From Thiohalocapsa sp. PB-PSB1 (GTDB lineage Bacteria; Pseudomonadota; Gammaproteobacteria; Chromatiales; Chromatiaceae), in contig CP050890.1 of the NCBI GenBank assembly GCA_016745215.1, forward strand, positions 5,022,001-5,086,000: 64,000 nt of DNA. Direction: 5' to 3'. A program made the position numbers and the translations under genes. Under the pieces are notes generated by a model. The model saw only the letters and a list, made by a program, of their open reading frames with translations. It was not told where the DNA came from and made no database searches. Below, piece by piece: positions 30,501 through 38,806 of the stretch; positions within the stretch are counted from its first letter, which is position 1, and each line of letters begins with the position of its first letter.

Positions 30501-33500
30501 CGGCATCATTGGTGTAATCGATCGTCTGACCGCGACGATTGGTCCATGAGACGCGGTTGCCTTGCGCATCGTAGCTCCAGCGCTCGACGCTGCCGTCGGC
30601 ATAGGTGATGGACGCGAGGTCGCCGTCTGGCTCATAGTCATAACGGGTGACGTTGCCATTGGCATCGATCAACTGCGTCAAGCGGTCGAGCTCGCCGTAG
30701 CTGTAGCGCGTCAAGGCGCCGAGCTCGTCCGTCTCGCTCAGAACGTTTCCTCCTGCGTCGTAGCTATAAATCTGCCGATGGCCGACGGGATCGATCACTT
30801 CCTTGAGATTGCCAACGCGGTCGTAGATGCGAGACGTGACGTTGCCGAGCGGATCGACAACACGCGCCACGCGACCGTAGTGGTCCAAGTAGGTCTCGGT
30901 GGAATGGCCCAGCGGATCGGTGGTGACGACCGTTCCAGCCGCGTCGTAGGTGTAGCGGGTGGTCCCTGGTGATCCGGCGCAACCGGTCTTGCTGGCGAGC
31001 CGGCCGGCGGCATCGTAGCCATACTCGCTCTCGGTGCCATCAGGATGCTCAATGCGGGTCAAGGCGTGCTCGGATGCCCCGCTGCCATAGCTGTAGACCG
31101 TCGTTTGGCCGCGATCGTCGGTCGCCGATTGCAGGTGCTCGCCCCCTGCGTCGTAGGCAAAGGTCGTCGTTCGGCCGGCAGAGTCGGTGACCGAGCGGAT
31201 ACGGTCACCCACATAGGTGAAATCGAGGTATGGGCCGGCAGAATGCGCCAGCCGGGTCAGGATATCTCCCGACCAGACGCAAGTGATGCGGTTGCCGTGC
31301 GTGTCCTCAACGAAGTCCAACTTGCCGTCGGCACGGAAGACAGAGACCTGACCTCCACTTTCGGTCAGCGAGAAGGCCCCGCCGCCGCGGTCGGCGAGCG
31401 TCCCGTCGTCACCAGGCTCGGCGAAATAGGCGGAGCTGCGGCTATCCGGCTGGAAGACACGTCGCGCACCCTGAGGACCGCTGATCGTGACGGTGCCGTC
31501 TTCGGAGACGACGAGGGACCGATCCCAGTTGTCCGACCAACCCCGGCCGAGGCGGTCGAGTGTATAGCGGGACGCGATGTCGACACCAAAGCTGCGCGTG
31601 AACGTCAGGGATGGGCCGGGTGAGTCAATCTGGGCATCGACGCTGCTCGTCAGACCGCTGACGACGCTCAGGCCGCGAGCCTGTGAAACCTCGAACGCCA
31701 ACAAGTCACGGATGTCCGTAATTTCCGTGCCGAGCCTTGCCAAATAGTGTGCATTGTGGCTCAGCATCCCAACGTAATCACCCCAGGTTGTCCCCGTCTG
31801 CGCCTGCAGGTTCGCGAACACCGGCGCCCAAGCCTCCGCGGAGATGCTCGGTGGTCGCATGTATTCTTTCAGAGCAGGCCAATCGATAACGTCCGCGTTA
31901 TCGGCGCCGAGCACGCCCAGATTGAAGTTGATCGGCCGATAGCGGCGGTCCCAAGGCCGTTGCCAGCCTGCGTAATAGACCGGCACGCGACCGGACTCGC
32001 CCGGCAGCAGAATACCGGGCGAGGCGCCGTGAGCGAGGAACTGGACCGAATTGGCGAAACCCTCTGGAATCGCCGAGGTCCAGAAGCCTGACGTGAGTCG
32101 GGTTCGATCCAGGGTGAGAAGGGCGCCTGGCTGTTCGTTCTGCAACGCGGACACCTCGAGCAGCGGGGCCGGCATTGCCACATCACCCGTGTTTGCGTAT
32201 TCGACCCAGAGGGTAGCCAGGGCGTGATAGCCCACTCGGCTCGGCAAGACCAGACTGGTTTCCAGGATTGCTTCACCGGCATCGACCAGCTCGAATGCTA
32301 TCTCGTCGGAATGGGGTCCGGTCTCGACACGCAGCGCATAGTTGCCGGGGCTGAACGCCGTGACGTCGATCTCGGCCTCCAGCCGCTCCGCGGAGACGAA
32401 ATGGACCGCCTCGGCCGCTGAGCCACCTGCGCCGTCGAGGAGCGTGACCGTGGAGCTGGGCGAGAAGCCGGCACCCTTAAGCATGAAGGTCGCCGGCACG
32501 GCATTACCGACGCGCTCCGGCGTCACGCTTGTAATGAAGACGCCGAGGTTGAAGTCCACCTGCAACCTGTAGTCGCCGCTGCCGCCGCTGAGCGAGTCGG
32601 CATGGAGCAGGACGTACCAGGTGCCGGGCGCGGCATTCGGGACCAGCAAGCCGTCGGCATCGGCGCCATCGATGGTCAAGGCGTGATCATATTGACCGAG
32701 GGTCGGTAGTGCACCGTAGCGCAGGTAGACCTGGTAGATGCCTTGATTGTCTAGGATGTCGAGGTGCGCCCGCAGGTGACCGTCTGGCGGGGCCTCGATG
32801 GCGAAGTAGCGGCGGTCTCCGGCACCATCGAAGGTGCCACTGGCTTCGTCGTCGATCGGCAAGGTGGTCGCCGTGAAATGGGAGAGGGAGATGTCGTCGA
32901 TGAACCAGCCATGGTTGGTGGCGTGCCCGCCCCGATGCAGGAAGCCAAACCGAACGCGTTTCCCGGCGTAAGCCGTCAGGTCCACGGCCATCAGGTGCCA
33001 GTCGCCGGTGCCATCCAGAGTCGCAAGGCCTTCCCAGTTCGTCCATCCGCTTCCATCCCAGGTCGATATCTGTACTTGCCCGTCATCATCCGCGTAGGCA
33101 TGCCATTGCCAGAAGCGCAGCAAGAGGACGTCGCTTGCGGCCAGGAGCGGCAAGACAACGGGCGGGGCGATCAGCCGGCTGTCGGTGTGCTGCGGATAAC
33201 GACCGTTGAGCACGGTGCCGGCACAGGTCTCGCCGCTGTGGCAGCCCGCCGGCCCCGCGCTCGGAGTGCCGATCTCCCAGACGCCGTTGTCGGCCGACCA
33301 GTCGCCCCAGCCGCCGGCGAAGTCCTCCAGCGCCGGCAGGCTCGGGGTGCGGCGCTCGAAGGCGATGTCGTCGAGGAACCAGCCGGCGTTGACGGAGTGC
33401 CCGCCCAGGTGCAGGAAGGACAGGCGCACCTGCCGGCCGGCGAAGGCGCTGACGTCGAGCTGCAGCGGGCTCCACACCGCCGCCGCGCCGTCGACCTCGG

Positions 33501-36500
33501 CGAGGCGCTGCCAGTCGGACCAGGCCTGCGCGGCGGGGTCGTAGACGGCGAGCTCGACCGCGCCGTTGTCGTCGGCGTAGGTGAACCACTGCCAGAAGCG
33601 CAGGTAGACCCCTTCGGCTCCGCTGACCGTCGGCAGCGTGGTCGGCGCCGCGATCAGGCGGCTGTCGGTGTGCTGCGGATAGTGGCCGTCGAGCACCGTG
33701 CCGGCGCATTGATCACCGCTGTAGCAGCCCGCCGGCCCCGCGCTCGGGGTGCCGACCTCCCAGACGCCGTTGTCGGCCCACCAGTCGCCCCAGCCGGCGG
33801 CGAAGTCCTCCAGCGTCGGGAGGCTCGGGGTGCGGCGCTCGAAGGCGATGTCGTCGAGGAACCAGCCGGCGTTGACGGCGTGCCCGCCCAGGTGCAGGAA
33901 GGACAGGCGCACCTGTTGGCCGGCGAAGGCGCTCACATCGACCTGCAGCGGGCTCCACACCGCCGCCGTGCCGTCGACCTCGGCGAGGCGCTGCCAGTCG
34001 GACCAGGCCTGCGTGGCGGGGTCGTAGACGGAGAGCTCGACCGCGCCGTTGTCGTTGGAGTAGGCGAACCACTGCCAGAAGCGCAGATAGACCCCTTCAT
34101 CACCGCTGATGGTCGGCAGCGTGGTCGGCGGGGCGATCAGGCGGCTGTCGGTGTGCTGCGGATAGTGGCCGTCGAGCACCGTGCCGGCGCAGGTCTCGCC
34201 ACTGTAGCAGCCGGCCGGCCCCGCGCTGGGGGTGCCGATCTGCCAGACGCCGTTGTCGGCCGACCAGTCGCCCCAGCCGCCGGCGAAGTCCTCCAGCGCC
34301 GGGAGGCTCGGGGTGCGGCGCGCGAAGGCGATGTCGTCGAGGAACCAGCCGGCGTTGGTGTAGTAGCCGCCCAGGTGCAGGAAGGACAGGCGCACCTGCC
34401 GGCCGGCGAAGGCGCTGACGTCGAGCTGCAGCGGGCTCCACACCGCCGCCGTGCCGTCGACCTCGGCGAGGCGCTGCCAGTCGGACCAGGCCTGCGTGGC
34501 GGGGTCGTAGACGGAGAGCTCGACCGCGCCGTTGTCGTTGGAGTAGGCGAACCACTGCCAGAAGCGCAGATAGACCCCTTCATCACCGCTGATGGTCGGC
34601 AGCGTGGTCGGCGGGGCGATCAGCCGGCTGTCGGTGTGCTGCGGATAATGACCGTCGAGCACCGTGCCGGCGCATTGATCACCGCTGTAGCAGCCCGCCG
34701 GCCCCGCGCTCGGGGTGCCGACCTCCCAGACGCCGTTGTCGGCCGACCAGTCGCCCCAGCCGCCGGCGAAGTCCTCCAGCGTCGGGAGGCTCGGGGTGCG
34801 GCGCGCGAAGGCGATGTCGTCGAGGAACCAGCCGGCGTTGGTGTAGTAGCCGCCCAGGTGCAGGAAGGACAGGCGCACCTGCCGGCCGGCGAAGGCGCTG
34901 ACGTCGAGCTGCAGCGGGCTCCACACCGCCGCCGCGCCGTCGACTTCGGCGAGGCGTTGCCAGTCGGACCAGGCCTGCGTGGCGGGGTCGTAGACGGAGA
35001 GCTCGACCGCGCCGTAATCGTCGGAGTAGGTGAACCATTGCCAGAAGCGCAGATAGACCCCTTCGGATCCGCTGACCGTCGGCAGCGTGGTCGGCGGGGC
35101 GATCAGCCGGCTGTCGGTGTGCTGCGGATAATGACCGTCGAGCACCGTGCCGGCGCATTGATCACCGCTGTAGCAGCCCGCCGGCCCCGCGCTCGGCGTG
35201 CCGACCTGCCAGACGCCGTTGTCGGCCCACCAGTCGCCCCAGCCGCCGGCGAAGTCCTCCAGCGCCGGGAGGCTCGGGGTGCGGCGCGCGAAGGCGATGT
35301 CGTCGAGGAACCAGCCGGCGTTGGTGTAGTAGCCGCCCAGGTGCAGGAAGGACAGGCGCACCTGCCGGCCGGCGAAGGCGCTGACGTCGAGCTGCAGCGG
35401 GCTCCACACCGCCGCCGTGCCGTCGACCTCGGCGAGGCGCTGCCAGTCGGACCAGGCCTGCGTGGCGGGGTCGTAGACGGAGAGCTCGACCGCGCCGTTG
35501 TCGTTGGAGTAGGCGAACCACTGCCAGAAGCGCAGATAGACCCCTTCATCACCGCTGATGGTCGGCAGCGTGGTCGGCGGGGCGATCAGCCGGCTGTCGG
35601 TGTGCTGCGGATAATGACCGTCGAGCACCGTGCCGGCGCATTGATCACCGCTGTAGCAGCCCGCCGGCCCCGCGCTCGGGGTGCCGACCTCCCAGACGCC
35701 GTTGTCGGCCGACCAGTCGCCCCAGCCGCCGGCGAAGTCCTCCAGCGTCGGGAGGCTCGGGGTGCGGCGCGCGAAGGCGATGTCGTCGAGGAACCAGCCG
35801 GCGTTGGTGTAGTAGCCGCCCAGGTGCAGGAAGGACAGGCGCACCTGCCGGCCGGCGAAGGCGCTGACGTCGAGCTGCAGCGGGCTCCATACCGCCGCCG
35901 CGCCGTCGACCTCGGCGAGACGCTGCCAGTCGGACCAGACCTGCGTGGCGGGATCGTAGACGGCGAGCTCGACCGCGCCGTTGTCGTCGGAGTAGGTGAA
36001 CCACTGCCAGAGGCGCAGATAGACCCCTTCGGCTCCGCTGACCGTCGGCAGCGTGGTCGGCGGGGCGATCAGGCGGCTGTCGGTGTGCTGGGGATAGTAG
36101 CCGTCGAGCACGGTGCCGGCGCAGGTCTCGCCGCTGCGGCAGCTGGCCGGCCCCGCGCTCGGGGTGCCGACCTGCCAGACGCCGTTGTCGGCCCACCAGT
36201 CGCCCCAGCCACCCGCGAAGTCCTCCAGCGCCGGCAGGCTCGGGGTGCGGCGCTCGAAGGCGATGTCGTCGAGGAACCAGCCGGCGTTGGTGTAGTAGCC
36301 GCCCAGGTGCAGGAAGGACAGGCGCACCTGCTGGCCGGCGAAGGCGCTGACGTCGAGCTGCAGCGGGCTCCATACCGCCGCCGTGCCGTTGACCTCGGCG
36401 AGGCGCTGCCAGTCGGACCAGACCTGCGTGGCGGGATCGTAGACGGCGAGCTCGACCGCGCCGTTGTCGTCGGAGTAGGTGAACCACTGCCAGAGGCGCA

Positions 36501-36900
36501 GATAGACCCCTTCGGCTCCGCTGACCGTCGGCAGCGTGGTCGGCGCCGCGATCAGGCGGCTGTCGGTGTGCTGTGGATAGTAGCCGTCGAGCACCGTACC
36601 GGCGCATGTCTCGCCGCTGTAGCAGCCGCCAGGACCGGCCGTCGGCACGCCGATCTCCCACACGCCATCGTCGATCGTCCAACCATCCCACTCACCGTCC
36701 GGAGTATCGGCGACGGCGGTTTCAGGTGAGATGAGGCTGAAGAGCAGGAGAAAGGTGAGGGTCAGAAGCGCGCCGATGCGGATGGGCGTGCCGGTGGGTT
36801 GATCAAAGGGGACGGAATCTTTGTCAGTTGGCGAGCAAAGGACGGCAACGCTGGCTTGGCCAGTGCCGACACCTTCCGACCTTGTCCTCTGCTGTCGCAT
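27505..36900 (-). CDS. 3131-aa RHS/YD-repeat secreted protein with eight 161-aa repeats and C-terminal array modules
   Basis: ATG 36900 (AGAAGG six bases before). Signal-type segment at residues 41-65. Eight beta-sandwich repeats of 161 aa (about 65-1350) resemble MAM/immune-inhibitor-A domains (WSADNGVWEVGTPSAGPAG, HTDSRLIAPPTTLP, LRFWQWFTYSDD, NAGWFLDDIAF). Then a pre-peptidase-C-terminal-like domain (~1350-1445), an IPT/TIG domain (~1450-1535), a DUF6531-like start and about 30 YD repeats ending in the RHS core (FMRARHYDPRIGRFISPDPL near 2523). Instead of a toxin tip there is a Pro-rich hinge, a DUF11-like domain, an InlB/Flg_new-type repeat and two array modules (GFNLVALP..., GVNMVGSL...GGDFPIVNGSGYLLFM). 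It is intact and may form a surface RHS shell with adhesive appendages. Confidence 0.85.
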   Translation of the reverse strand: MRQQRTRSEGVGTGQASVAVLCSPTDKDSVPFDQPTGTPIRIGALLTLTFLLLFSLISPETAVADTPDGEWDGWTIDDGVWEIGVPTAGPGGCYSGETCAGTVLDGYYPQHTDSRLIAAPTTLPTVSGAEGVYLRLWQWFTYSDDNGAVELAVYDPATQVWSDWQRLAEVNGTAAVWSPLQLDVSAFAGQQVRLSFLHLGGYYTNAGWFLDDIAFERRTPSLPALEDFAGGWGDWWADNGVWQVGTPSAGPASCRSGETCAGTVLDGYYPQHTDSRLIAPPTTLPTVSGAEGVYLRLWQWFTYSDDNGAVELAVYDPATQVWSDWQRLAEVDGAAAVWSPLQLDVSAFAGRQVRLSFLHLGGYYTNAGWFLDDIAFARRTPSLPTLEDFAGGWGDWSADNGVWEVGTPSAGPAGCYSGDQCAGTVLDGHYPQHTDSRLIAPPTTLPTISGDEGVYLRFWQWFAYSNDNGAVELSVYDPATQAWSDWQRLAEVDGTAAVWSPLQLDVSAFAGRQVRLSFLHLGGYYTNAGWFLDDIAFARRTPSLPALEDFAGGWGDWWADNGVWQVGTPSAGPAGCYSGDQCAGTVLDGHYPQHTDSRLIAPPTTLPTVSGSEGVYLRFWQWFTYSDDYGAVELSVYDPATQAWSDWQRLAEVDGAAAVWSPLQLDVSAFAGRQVRLSFLHLGGYYTNAGWFLDDIAFARRTPSLPTLEDFAGGWGDWSADNGVWEVGTPSAGPAGCYSGDQCAGTVLDGHYPQHTDSRLIAPPTTLPTISGDEGVYLRFWQWFAYSNDNGAVELSVYDPATQAWSDWQRLAEVDGTAAVWSPLQLDVSAFAGRQVRLSFLHLGGYYTNAGWFLDDIAFARRTPSLPALEDFAGGWGDWSADNGVWQIGTPSAGPAGCYSGETCAGTVLDGHYPQHTDSRLIAPPTTLPTISGDEGVYLRFWQWFAYSNDNGAVELSVYDPATQAWSDWQRLAEVDGTAAVWSPLQVDVSAFAGQQVRLSFLHLGGHAVNAGWFLDDIAFERRTPSLPTLEDFAAGWGDWWADNGVWEVGTPSAGPAGCYSGDQCAGTVLDGHYPQHTDSRLIAAPTTLPTVSGAEGVYLRFWQWFTYADDNGAVELAVYDPAAQAWSDWQRLAEVDGAAAVWSPLQLDVSAFAGRQVRLSFLHLGGHSVNAGWFLDDIAFERRTPSLPALEDFAGGWGDWSADNGVWEIGTPSAGPAGCHSGETCAGTVLNGRYPQHTDSRLIAPPVVLPLLAASDVLLLRFWQWHAYADDDGQVQISTWDGSGWTNWEGLATLDGTGDWHLMAVDLTAYAGKRVRFGFLHRGGHATNHGWFIDDISLSHFTATTLPIDDEASGTFDGAGDRRYFAIEAPPDGHLRAHLDILDNQGIYQVYLRYGALPTLGQYDHALTIDGADADGLLVPNAAPGTWYVLLHADSLSGGSGDYRLQVDFNLGVFITSVTPERVGNAVPATFMLKGAGFSPSSTVTLLDGAGGSAAEAVHFVSAERLEAEIDVTAFSPGNYALRVETGPHSDEIAFELVDAGEAILETSLVLPSRVGYHALATLWVEYANTGDVAMPAPLLEVSALQNEQPGALLTLDRTRLTSGFWTSAIPEGFANSVQFLAHGASPGILLPGESGRVPVYYAGWQRPWDRRYRPINFNLGVLGADNADVIDWPALKEYMRPPSISAEAWAPVFANLQAQTGTTWGDYVGMLSHNAHYLARLGTEITDIRDLLAFEVSQARGLSVVSGLTSSVDAQIDSPGPSLTFTRSFGVDIASRYTLDRLGRGWSDNWDRSLVVSEDGTVTISGPQGARRVFQPDSRSSAYFAEPGDDGTLADRGGGAFSLTESGGQVSVFRADGKLDFVEDTHGNRITCVWSGDILTRLAHSAGPYLDFTYVGDRIRSVTDSAGRTTTFAYDAGGEHLQSATDDRGQTTVYSYGSGASEHALTRIEHPDGTESEYGYDAAGRLASKTGCAGSPGTTRYTYDAAGTVVTTDPLGHSTETYLDHYGRVARVVDPLGNVTSRIYDRVGNLKEVIDPVGHRQIYSYDAGGNVLSETDELGALTRYSYGELDRLTQLIDANGNVTRYDYEPDGDLASITYADGSVERWSYDAQGNRVSWTNRRGQTIDYTNDAVGRMTQRDYPDDSQHTFEYDDQGRLTAYTDPLGRTTREYDEDGRLQQITYPGDRWLRYTYDDAGRRASMTDQLGHQTNYHYDDWGRLEALTDEADVEIVRYAYDDAGQLVLKTLGNGVYTTYSYDPAGQLLELANLKPDGTILSQFVYTYDDLGRRGSMTTTYGPSDPRTDLAGTWTYEYDDTSQLVGWTAPDGRQVEYTYDALGNRLSVLGDGVDTDYVVNELNQYTQVGDTSYEYDADGNLLRHQSAIATTELQWTTDNDLSQLSGLGADWVNDYDANGNRVRLYIGGAVSEFVVDPSGLGDLVGDYEDTGSLNARYEYGYGLVSRLDAIANRSYYTFDALGNTSELVDRSSVVTDSYSYLPFGEILFSLNATSEEFEFVGEAGVAKGPTDLSFMRARHYDPRIGRFISPDPLGLAGGDVNMYRYVGNNSVGKVDPSGLSECWQGIDVECMKDCMVAFGFYNMQFPGPIRGDTQGYFQDLCLKACACLSDPEPTLEPDPEPAPTPTPEPDPEPAPTPTPPPICSIEIENAMCFAVPVPPVRPWDPNQKLGPVTYGDDNYIAAGSILPYRIDFENDPEATAPAQIVTITDPLDPRFDWSTFELTQIGFGDEHLTIPPGSQRYEAKVPMSYGGVDFEVQVEAGIRLGTGQVYANFYSVDPITGLPPAVDIGFLPPEDGTGRGQGFISYVIYADEDLPTGTELRNIAQITFDGAETIATNQVDPHDPSQGTDPDKEAPIAIAPPYAYLTIASTAGGSVAAPGEGEYQYAWGEAVPIRAVADDANSRFAGWSGDLQTVADPFAAETTIGLYEDFSIQANFVVAESVSVPWRLQPGFNLVALPHDPTVPNLAERLDEIGPAPVIERVQALDAATGQFVELIPGADNPAFPLLGGEALVVHATEAVHDTRTSLGCPAWQLRAGVNMVGSLCAPAGTTAYSLLVDLGGTDTVASLSGFDPASGRFRTAAFSDDGAPTGGDFPIVNGSGYLLFMRTDLPAFRAW
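28923..29033 (-). repeat. Pro/Glu/Asp/Thr hinge encoded by 36-bp tandem repeats
   Basis: On the plus strand GGTGTCGGTGTTGGCGCAGG plus a GGATCTGGCTCA tail occurs twice in tandem, with flanking partial copies. It encodes repeats of PEPDPEPAPTPT on the minus strand, a rigid exposed linker between the RHS core and the C-terminal domains. Confidence 0.8.
32850..36710 (-). repeat. Eight tandem 483-bp repeats without a single length change
   Basis: The marker GTCGGTGTGCTG recurs at 33181, 33664, 34147, 34630, 35113, 35596, 36079 and 36562, always exactly 483 bp apart. The central units are nearly identical, alternating between SADNGVWEV and WADNGVWQV versions, while the two outer ones diverge. This indicates recent expansion or gene conversion within the RHS gene. 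Such an array is prone to copy-number change and assembly collapse. Confidence 0.9.
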
Positions 36901-37132
36901 CGCTGCCTTCTGGTGCTGCTGTTCAGATGATTTGTCTGGACGCGGCGCTCAATTCTCGGGCGGAGAGATCGTTCCGGCGGGTTTGTCTGCCGGTTCGACA
37001 CTAGCGCCAATTGAATCCCGGCGTCTTCGGGATGATCCGCGGCTCTTGCGGGGTCTTGCGCGAGCCGGTGGATCAAGCTCGGATTCTTCTCTTGTGGCCG
37101 TTGTCGTGCGATTTCTTTTCCACCAACCATAA

Positions 37133-37160
37133 AGAATAGACCACTTCAGGGTGAAGTCAA
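37133..37160 (-). promoter_or_regulatory. Candidate sigma-70 promoter driving the giant-protein array
   Basis: On the minus strand TTGACT (37155-37160), a 16-base spacer and TATTCT (37133-37138) point toward the RHS gene start at 36900, leaving a leader of about 225 bases. Five of six -35 and four of six -10 positions match consensus. It is the best promoter-like site between the array and the mobile zone. The 36901-37130 leader shows no other gene. Confidence 0.4.
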
Positions 37161-37211
37161 GCGACGCTTGATCAGTCCGCAGTGGGTGGATTTGGCTGGG
37201 AGACCCTGACA

Positions 37212-37229
37212 GTGATCGCAGGCGATCAC
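37212..37229. promoter_or_regulatory. Palindrome upstream of the array promoter
   Basis: GTGATCGCAGGCGATCAC at 37212-37229 is a 7-bp inverted repeat with a 4-base centre, about 52 bases upstream of the candidate -35 box. It could be a regulator operator. No T-run follows, which argues against a terminator. Confidence 0.35.
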
Positions 37230-37283
37230 TTGAACTGTCTCCAAGCGGGGCCGCTATGGGTCTAGCGTTGCAAAATCAAAACG

Positions 37284-37712
37284 TTATGGGAGGGTGGATG
37301 GCGGATTCGCTTCGCTTATCCGCCACGTTTGCGCAACGAGGGAGCTTACCGTGCTTGGCCTGGATGCTGGCTGCATGGCAGGGGTGACGGATTGCGAATT
37401 CTCCATCCCTGGTCCGGGTCCTGGCTTCCCGGCCAGGGTGCCGTCTTCGGCATAGGCCAGGGTATCGAAGCGGCCGGTGGCCGGGTCGTCGCGGCGGACG
37501 CTGGCGGCGACGGTCGAGTCGCCGAGCGCGGTGAGGAGTATCGCGGCGCCGAGGCCGGGCGGGACGCGCTGGAGGCCGACCAGGTTCTGGCCGGGTACGA
37601 GATCGATGGCCTCGGCGGAGGCGGTGCCGATGACGAGCAGGTCGGTGCCGGCGGCCGTCTCGATGGCCAGGCCCTGGTGGGGCAGGATCGGGAGGTCGGA
37701 CAGCCCCGGCAA
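37284..37712 (-). pseudogene. 3' remnant of another giant-array gene (C-terminal modules only)
   Basis: The minus frame reads DLPILPHQGLAIETAAGTDL (end of a first module), then LVPGQNLVGLQRVPPG, LTALGDSTVAASVRRDDPAT, GRFDTLAYAEDGT (second module). The usual ending DFPI...GYL is replaced by unrelated sequence up to TGA 37284. Upstream of 37712 the homology stops, and the Rpn-like gene starts on the other strand 110 bases away. This is a decayed tail of a sixth array member. Confidence 0.6.
37300..37324. repeat. Short hairpin repeat GGCGGAT...ATCCGCC
   Basis: Seven-base arms at 37300-37306 and 37318-37324 around TTCGCTTCGCT's loop. Hairpins of this sequence type are common dispersed repeats in gammaproteobacteria and often sit at the edge of mobile DNA, as here. 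Confidence 0.4.
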
Positions 37713-37824
37713 CTCCTCGCGCCATCGCCGCGTCAGCAAGGTCGGGCGCGGCTGTGTTGGCGTCACTTGGTTGAAACCGCATGGCAGGCGTTGCCGCCTT
37801 CCAGAGGGCCAAAACCGAGGTCGA

Positions 37825-38583
37825 ATGAGCGAGCACGCACGCATGCAACGGCAACGCCTGTTCGGCATCGGTCTGACCGACCTGTTCGCCGGCAGCGCCT
37901 GGCGGGTCGAGCTGGAGAAGGAGTTGGCGCTGACCAGCCAGTTGCTGGATGTGGTGATCATCGAGCACGACCCCGCCGCGGCGGCGCGGCCGCCGGTGCT
38001 GCCGGACGGACTGGAGGGGCTTCGGCCGCACAACCTGCTGACCTACAAGTCCCGGCACGAGGCGTTGGACGCCTGGGCACTCGACGAGCTGATCGGTCAC
38101 TCTGTCAATTACCGCAAGCTCAGCGCTGTTCCGGCAGCGGAGGCAGCCGAACCGACGGTCGGAGGCGTGGCGCAGCAGCCGACACGGCGCCTGTTGCCCG
38201 GGCACGACTTCCAGCTCTGCGCTGTCGCTGCCCGCAAGCCGCGAGCGCTGTGCCGGGACGCCGACTGCCGGTCGACGGCCCTGCCGAGCATCTTCGATCT
38301 GCGCTGGGGTCTGCACGACATCCGTCTGATCGTGCTCGGCGACATCGAACAGCACCCGCGCAACGCCCCGTGGGAGCTGTTCAGCGCCGACATCGAGCGC
38401 ATCCGCCACGGCGCCAGGCATTATCGTCCACACCGGCCCGAGGCCGAGGCCCTGCTCTACGAACTGTATCTTCGCTGCAAGCTGGAGGAGCTAGACATAG
38501 CGCTCCAACTCGTAGGCACCGAACACCGACTGATAGGCCCGCGCATGCGGTTGCGGGAGCCGTTTTACCACCGCTCCATCTGA
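37825..38583 (+). CDS. Rpn-like conserved protein of unknown function
   Basis: 252 aa from ATG 37825, with GAGG five bases before. Family-type segments are LFAGSAWRVELEKELALTSQ, LLDVVIIEHD, LRPHNLLTYKSRHEALDAW, ALDELIGHSVNYRKL, HDFQLCAVAARKPR, DLRWGLHDIRLIVLGDI, HNAPW-like NAPWELFSAD and HGARHYRPH. The layout with FKS/YKS and acidic residues suggests a PD-(D/E)XK nuclease-like fold of the kind annotated near Rpn proteins in Chromatiales and cyanobacteria. The middle (VPAAEAAEPTVGGVAQQ) and the ending are atypical, so it may be drifting. It is the only plus-strand candidate gene between the array and the IS cluster. Confidence 0.55.
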   Translation: MSEHARMQRQRLFGIGLTDLFAGSAWRVELEKELALTSQLLDVVIIEHDPAAAARPPVLPDGLEGLRPHNLLTYKSRHEALDAWALDELIGHSVNYRKLSAVPAAEAAEPTVGGVAQQPTRRLLPGHDFQLCAVAARKPRALCRDADCRSTALPSIFDLRWGLHDIRLIVLGDIEQHPRNAPWELFSADIERIRHGARHYRPHRPEAEALLYELYLRCKLEELDIALQLVGTEHRLIGPRMRLREPFYHRSI

Positions 38584-38805
38584 TCACTCTACCCGCTCTC
38601 CCTCGTCACACGCCCCATGGAGCGCAAACAAGTACCCCAAGGCTTGGTAGCCCATCTCCAGCAGCTTCTGGAATAGCCCTTTTTCCACCACATGAGCAGC
38701 CGTGCCCTCCCTGTAGGCCAACTCCACCAGCTCGACAAGTTCATAGGCTTGATCCACGATCTCTTGGCCCTTGATGTCCAGTGCGCTTTCATTCATGCTG
38801 TTCAT
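38584..38805 (-). pseudogene. N-terminal fragment of an ISKra4-type transposase
   Basis: 73 codons from ATG 38805 with strong GGAGGAG seven bases before. LVELVELAYREGTAAHVV and EKGLFQKLLEMGYQALGYLF followed by ALHGACDEGERVE resemble the N-terminal helical region of ISKra4-family transposases. The frame then stops at the border with the Rpn-like gene, so the catalytic part is gone. Confidence 0.5.
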
Positions 38806-38806
38806 T

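Noticed and set aside
33181..36562. CRISPR-like regular repeats
   Set aside because: The period is 483 bp, encodes a continuous protein and has no short repeat/spacer structure. No cas genes are present.
32764..36729. Plus-strand open frame of 1321 codons
   Set aside because: It lies exactly antisense to the 483-bp repeats of the RHS gene, and its openness follows from the repeat and high GC. It has no start signal and no family resemblance.
37825..38583. Frameshift in the Rpn-like gene
   Set aside because: The atypical middle stays in frame with recognisable segments on both sides, so I treat it as one diverged gene.
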